Shown piece after piece: positions 58,301-64,000 of a stretch of 64,000 bases of DNA. The notes under the pieces are model-generated. The model was not told the origin of the DNA. It made no database searches and saw only the letters and a list, made by a program, of their open reading frames with translations. A program made the position numbers and the translations under genes. The stretch's first letter is position 1. Every line of letters begins with the position of its first letter. Source of the DNA: Toxorhynchites rutilus septentrionalis (lineage: Eukaryota; Arthropoda; Insecta; Diptera; Culicidae); the NCBI RefSeq assembly GCF_029784135.1, contig NC_073746.1, positions 64,420,763 to 64,484,762 on the forward strand. The letters run 5' to 3'.

Positions 58301-59081
58301 AACTCTATACGAACAACTTTTTTTGATTTTCAAAATTCTGTATATTTTCCTATATTGACCCATGCTCACGTTTCGGTCTATAACTTTTCTCTGCCACGAT
58401 CAGGAAAAAAATGAATTATGGGGAAAGATGAATGATTCAATTCTCTATCTGATGAGCATGATTTTGAAGGTTGTTACTTGATGAACAATCTAAATTGATT
58501 GTTTCAACTGAAATAATTCATTATTCATTAAATCCAGCAAGACGTTGAACAGAAACTTGCACGCAACAAGAATTTTTATCCGCTAATTTTACACAAGTCC
58601 GTAAAGAAGGAACGCGAAAACGAGAAATCTCGTGAGCGGTCCGCAAGGTGTTAGGCACAGCTCGTGTGTAAGTTATTAGGTATAAAAGGAGCCATTCCCT
58701 ATTTTACTATTACGTAGAGGCGAATGAACTGAAAAGTTTAAAGCCTCTTTAATCCAACATCATCATCATTTACTATTACGCATTTGGAAGCGAATGAACT
58801 GAACAATTTAATCATCAATGTACAATACAGTCTCGTTCTTAATGTCACAAACTCGATGGCTTTATACACCACGTAGAGAGAAGTTCGAGAGAATTTGAAA
58901 ATTCTTTTATCCATTCTCTTATTCACCCATTGGGAGTTTACAACAAACCAGATAAAAAAAAGTTCATCGTTTTGCAGTATCATTTCCAAGAAAAAAAAGT
59001 TCAAGAAATGGTCACTTGATAAACACTCATAATACCATAAGAGCGAAGAAAACGTTCAAAAATATGAAATAAATACATATA

Positions 59082-59818
59082 CAGCGCGGGCTCGATTATA
59101 TACAGTTTTTGGTTTCTTTTCACTGTATATAATCGAATCGAAATTTTTTTTTTATTTGTTTTTATTTTGCATGTATTTTTGGTTTTTTGAAAATAAAGGA
59201 GGAATTCGATTTTTGATTCATCCCCTTAAAGTCAGAAAACACCTTTCTCACATGAAAAAAATTAATTTATCCAGATTCTCTCAGGAGGTGAAAGACAATC
59301 ATATTTGATGAAAAAATCCTCCTACGCATATGTTCGAATTTCAACAATGACAGAGTTGTAGAACTTTTTGTTGTTGTTTCGGACTCTGTTGCCTCAAACT
59401 GGTTCTACATTAAAAAGTACGCTACGGAAGACGATTCTGATACTTTCATTTGAAAGATGAGAAAATTTAGTTAAACTAGATTGTTTCTATCCATTAGATA
59501 GAAGTTCTTTATCCGCTCTACAATTTGTAATTTAACGCCCAACTTCTATCTTTCTTAATTTAGCTGCAATATCGATATAAACAATTCCTGGTGAAAATGC
59601 AAGTAAAATCTTCAAAAATCACGATTTTTATCCTGCTGTACATATAATAGCCACTTAATATTCACCTTAACGTTGAAAAGGTACATTTCTTCTTGAAATA
59701 AGCCATATATGAAATATAAAAAAAAATATTTTTTTTCCAAACTGAATATAATCGAGTCCAAAATTGTATATAATAGAATTACATATAATCGAGTCTGCAT
59801 ATAATCGAGTCCGACCTG
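59082..59818. mobile_element. TA-flanked MITE with ATAATCGAGTC repeats
   Basis: TA at 59080-59081 and 59819-59820. Ends CAGCGCGGGCTCGATTATAT and (inverted) CAGGTCGGACTCGATTATAT, with extra TATAATCGAGTC copies inside each end, as in pogo-like elements. 737 bp, non-coding. Confidence 0.8.
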
Positions 59819-60144
59819 TACATAGTTTATTGTATTCGATTAATCCTGCAATTGACATTTTTTACTCTACTCCATTTGTGGTATCACACTTTTATCAGAA
59901 ATTCCGTTCAATGGAGCACAGATTTGAAAAATTAATCTGCTATTTATTTTTTTTTTAATGGAAGAAAAATAAGTCATCGTTTAGAGTCTATAAATTATCA
60001 GAATAAATTACAGAAATTGAAGCGACGGGTGGAGCATATATCATGTGAATATATTCAATACTAGAAAACAATGTAATAAATATTCACAATAAATTTTTCT
60101 ATTCTTTCTGATTATTGTGAATATCCACTAGCACATTGTTGGAA

Positions 60145-60419
60145 CGTGCTCCCGTGGCCGAGTGGTTAGCGTCATAACTAACATGCCGGGTGTTCGGGTT
60201 CGATTCCCGTTCTGGTCGGGGAAATTTTTCATCAAAGAAATTTCCTCCGACTTGCACTGTGATCACGCGTATTCTAGAGCTTGCCATTCAGAATGCATTC
60301 AAGGCGTGTTATTTGGCATAGAAATCTCAACTAAGTACTAATAAAAAATGACGCAAGTCATACTACGCTGAGACGGCGAAGTTCCTCTAGGAACGTTAGT
60401 GCCATTGAAGAAGAAGAAG
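60145..60419 (+). mobile_element. tRNA-derived SINE (Feilai-like)
   Basis: Flanked by a perfect 12-bp duplication ACATTGTTGGAA (60133-60144, 60420-60431). The head carries box A (GTGGCCGAGTGGTTAGC) and box B (GGGTTCGATTCCC) like a tRNA. The body contains ACTTGCACTGTGATCACGCG, and the 3' end is an AGAAGAAGAAG simple repeat. 275 bp. Mobilised in trans by a LINE; the Feilai name is by resemblance. Confidence 0.9.
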
Positions 60420-60431
60420 ACATTGTTGGAA

Positions 60432-62715
60432 TCAGCTAAATTCTAATATTTAACAAGCTTTTCGAAACAACAAAAATGGTTTCAGGTACAAATTAAACCC
60501 GATGTTTGATCGGAATTATGATTAGTTATGGTTAGAATTAAAAGATGCCGCCGCCAGGAAGAGCTTCATACATATATACGACAGCAATCATTCTCAAACT
60601 ATTTAAGTAACAAGAACAATAAAAAATGTCAGAATATCCCTCAAAGAACGAAACGGTTTAGATGGAACAACGCCTCCGATGCTTTTCACAGCACTCCCAA
60701 GAATATGATTCAATAATGGTGTGAATTTATAACGACTGCATCGTTTTCCGTCTCGCCGAGTCCCTAATTGATAGCCATTAGTTGAATTCTTCACATCACA
60801 CTCGAGCACAGAAAGAAACCGAGTAGAACGGCTTCCGTTGAAGAACATCTACACATATACTGTCCATCGTTTGCAGCACATCAATTATGCAACAATTTGT
60901 CCGAGTTGTTCTACAGTTTGTCTCCTAGGCCAGAAGCAGCATATCGGTTCCTCGCTACTCAATTTTTTTTTTGGGGAAATTTTCACTGACTCGCTTCCAG
61001 CGGCCGCATCGCATCTTGTTTTAATCTTCTCATCACACCGTCACGCATCGAGAAACACTAAACTTTGATGTCACAAAAATTTTAAAATCTAATTATTTCT
61101 CGATTTTCTACCGGTCTGTCCGTCTTTCAAGTTTCTTTTTTACTTGTCTCACACTACTCGACTGACACTTCACCATCATTAGCCAGCCGGAATTGAACGG
61201 AACGAAAAAGATGTGCGTATTCCATTAGCCAGATGTCCTTTCGCTGATAGATACCTTTCTCCGTCTTCTTTTGTTGGTTTGGTCACTTCGAGAAAGCAAG
61301 CTTTCGCCACACAATTTCCAACAGAGCACCACCGCACACGATAAAGGCGACTAAGGAAAATGTGCACACTTTACACAGCTCAACGGAAACCCCCTCTGAG
61401 ATCGGTATTCCACTGGACTGTGGAACCACTTGTTGAAACACGTTTGAGCAGAATTTTCCGCCAACAGCGCTTTTTATAAAACAGGAGCGCATTCATCCGG
61501 GGGTGTTCATGAGGGCTGTTCATCGTGCCAAGTGAACAGCCAAGTTTTCCACGCACATCCCAGACACAGACCGGTGTGTTCATTCGGATTGGCACACGAA
61601 GGCTGGCTCGCCGTGGTTTGTTTTTCCCGAGCGTATCGTTTTCGGTTTTACTACGGGCTTTCATTCATAAATTGAGGCGTTCTATCGAGCGTAATGTTGT
61701 GTATGCAGCGAATAGCCTCGAGCAGGTGAATGGGTTCTGCTGGCGCGGGGGTGTGCTTAAAGCAAACGTTGGGCGTTCTGTGAGTTTCCGGCGGCACGGG
61801 GATAGAATTGCGAGAAATTATAGGAAAAAAAGCGAATAAATAACTGAATTTCGCTGACATGTTGATTGTCGAACGGCGAATACGGGGAAATACAGAATGT
61901 TAGGGAATAACCGATGCGTAAATTATCGGTTGTGACGTGACCATGTGATTCAATATGCTGCCTTCCTGTTTGCCAAATGGAAGAGAAGCTTGTCAAGTTA
62001 ATCCGGGAAAATTGAAGTAGAAAACTCGAAGAATCGAAACTGAGCAATTTCCACGAAATTCGTACCATTATTCATATCAGTAGTTGACGAGTGGAATAAA
62101 TTCGAATATAAACACAAACATATTCCAAGGCTGGTTTCATTCAGCGTATGTTTGTTGACATTGGTGCCATTGACCATATACCAGCGTCTGCCTACAAACC
62201 TGTTCGATTGCATCCGTTTTATCGTCAATTTATATCGCGCGATGGATTCCACGAATCGTTTTTTTAAACAGGCAGCTGGAAAAACACCCTTGTCGATTAC
62301 GTTCCGAAATCAATTCGATACCTGTCTGTGATGTGGAGTTTCAGACTAATGAACTCAATCTGAGCGGAAAAGGAAAGATGTGACTAGATTTGATGAAACA
62401 CGGCAAAAATCGAACCGTTAAAATTGATACAAGGAACAAAAAAGTTGATTTGTCTATACTATTATTAATTGTTGTTCAAGAACCGTTTTGCCTATGTCTG
62501 TGTAGTATTTTTGTGAAAATTTCCACCTTTGCCGATCTGAGCACCATGGTCGAGAACAGCAGTAGCTGCTTCCGATATGTAGGACATCATAGGAGAAGTG
62601 TCAAGTGTCTCTGTCAAGCTTTTCTTGGGTGGACACTTTGAATGAGAACTATCAAAATACTCTCCAAAAATATTCTGCCAGTACAGCGCCCAGAAGCACG
62701 TGATATCGATGCTGG
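60432..62715. other. 2.3-kb tract without identified elements
   Basis: GC-richer patches at 61180-61780. Short frames on both strands with no known domain. Possible minus-strand promoter at 61471-61478. May be single-copy DNA near an unseen gene. Confidence 0.35.
61471..61478 (-). promoter_or_regulatory. Possible TATA box, minus strand
   Basis: TATAAAAA followed by GCGCTGTTGGCGG on the minus strand, in a locally GC-richer region outside recognised repeats. No downstream gene could be confirmed. Confidence 0.25.
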
Positions 62716-62716
62716 A

Positions 62717-63540
62717 TTTTTTGGCGTGGGACTACGTCTAACCGGAATATATATGGGGGGTAAAATGAAAACCTAAACACAGAACATGCAGGAAAACATG
62801 AAAGATTCCGAATGCCTATAACTCGAACATTTCTTACTGGATCGGAAAGATGTTTGCATCAATTGATAGGGAATATTTCTACGCATCTATCGCCATTCAT
62901 AGTGTTTCGACTGGAATATATTTCCCCAACACAGACTTCCAATCCATGGAGCGTGGGGAAATTCGCATTGCAAATACATGCAAGCCGGGGCATTTTTTTC
63001 CGACTGTATGAGTGCCTGAGAAAATCATCTTTGCAACTAAATGTGAGTACTCACTGAATTCTTACGCATACCATTTGATGATTAGGCAAAACTTTGATAC
63101 CCATTTGCTTGAATAACGTCTATTGATTAAAAAATATGCGTTCGACGTACATGTCAAAATCGGAACTGAGTGCCTGAAGTTCATCAAATCAAGCAAATTC
63201 TCGGTTCGAGAAGTACGTACACTTGAGAGACGCAAACTTCAGAGGGAAATGTAGAATAAAATAATTCTTCCGTTCACATATTTTGTCCGAGGCATCATAC
63301 CAAATGTAGAAGGACTGTCATTAAATTTACTTGTAATAACGAACATAATCTATCACAATGCTTTAATTAACCTTACATGGCATTTGTTCAATCTCTTCAC
63401 TCACAAAGCAAACATATTGAATTCAACTGAACTCGGAAATTGTTTCATTCAATCAAAAATTTAATCAATACAAACAAATGAATGCTAAGCTAAGGTAGTC
63501 CCACGTCAACCTTGCGGTTGTATCATAGATATAACCCACT
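62717..63540 (+). mobile_element. Hairpin-tailed repeat family 4 (copy b)
   Basis: Starts TTGGCGTGGGACTACGTCTA then ACCGGAATATATATGGGGGG. Ends GGTAGTCCCACGTCAACC plus a hairpin at 63516-63536 (arms GGTTGTATC and GATATAACC, one G-T pair). One unit of minisatellite-like sequence at 62925-63000. The 49.2-kb copy is shorter and lacks this unit. Confidence 0.75.
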
Positions 63541-64000
63541 CATTTTTTTTCGTTGATTTTACTCTCACAATTAGAGAGGCGTGTTTTGATGCTGTTTCAA
63601 AATTGAAGGTGTTACCGCGATTAAGTCCTTTTTCGGATATGGGAATCAGTGCCTACGATTTTTGGGATAAGTTCTAGAAAAAATTATTATTGCTCCACAA
63701 TTGCAGTTATAAACGAAACCATAATTCGGTGTGATGCGTAGAAGGTTTAATGCGATACTATTCTTATTGCTTGATTCTACCTATCTCCTAAGTGAAGAGA
63801 GTAAGTGAAAAGAGATGATGCGATATCTCTCTTCGGATAGTGGTCGGATGGTGTGCTAAATTCCCTTATTCACGTTAGGCGTGAGCAGAAGGTTTTTTTC
63901 ATAACTTGGCAAAAGTAATTTTCTTGTTGTTTTATGTAGGGGAACCCGGGGCAAGAGTGCCCATCTGATTATTTTGCCTATTTCCATCTTTTACAATTAT
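63541..64000. other. Right edge of the window, no feature seen
   Basis: AT-rich; no element ends or coding frame recognised. Confidence 0.4.

Larger units (their letters stand above)
55452..58748. mobile_element. Large inverted-repeat composite (foldback with nested family 3)
   Basis: Arms at about 55503-55805 and 58303-58600 are ~300-bp inverted repeats (GCTCATCAGATAGAGAATTG, CGTGAGCATGGGTCAATATA and their complements). Each arm is capped outside by the closing hairpin (55456-55491; 58716-58748). Family 3 copy d lies between. The right arm has TATAAAAGGAGCC at 58681, 35 bp before its hairpin. Confidence 0.7.

Noticed and set aside
61380..61664. Overlapping short frames on both strands near 61.3-61.8 kb
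   Set aside because: GC-richer DNA lengthens chance frames; none shows a domain or consistent splice signals.

Overview
The window looks like nuclear DNA from a culicine mosquito, most likely Aedes. It is AT-rich and dominated by layered transposable elements. Recognisable residents include a tRNA-headed SINE resembling Feilai, a DD37E mariner of the mosquito ITmD37E type, an I-clade LINE, a rosa-type DD41D mariner, and hAT-, pogo- and Tc1-derived MITEs. No prokaryotic, viral or satellite character was seen.

The only confident host protein-coding gene is on the minus strand. Three exons (20936-21395, 301-775 and 72-240) join in phase into a 367-residue secreted prepropeptide. It has a signal peptide at the N-terminus, several dibasic cleavage sites, and ends in ...NIRFLG followed by stop, which predicts an amidated RFLamide-type neuropeptide. 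Its first CDS intron is about 20.2 kb and holds most of the left third of the window: a full-length but mutated I-clade LINE (4417-10542, with target-site duplications), a tRNA-Arg(TCG) gene (13341-13413, same strand as the host gene), and a DD41D mariner nested inside a hAT-type MITE (16839-18466).

To the right of this gene (about 21.6-64 kb) no host gene could be assigned. This part holds an inverted pair of histone H3 pseudogenes (23.2-24.4 kb), Tc1 transposase relics, a Helitron N-terminal fragment (about 32.2-32.4 kb), a hAT MITE with perfect 8-bp duplications (34035-34342), a 5'-truncated copy of the same LINE (34486-35193), a near-intact DD37E mariner (40614-41912), several foldback elements, SINEs at 46.0 and 60.1 kb, and pogo-like MITEs at 50.1 and 59.1 kb.

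The most unusual signal is a set of dispersed repeats, here called hairpin-tailed families 1-4. They share a terminal palindrome of the type GACGTAGGACTACGTC. Several copies end in a 9-bp-stem hairpin whose two arms have changed together between families. Some copies carry an internal ~97-bp minisatellite, a TATA-bearing segment, or a histone-type 3'-end stem-loop. Long tracts, notably 27.3-29.5, 35.9-38.5, 46.3-49.2 and 60.4-62.7 kb, show nothing I can identify and may be intergenic DNA or introns.
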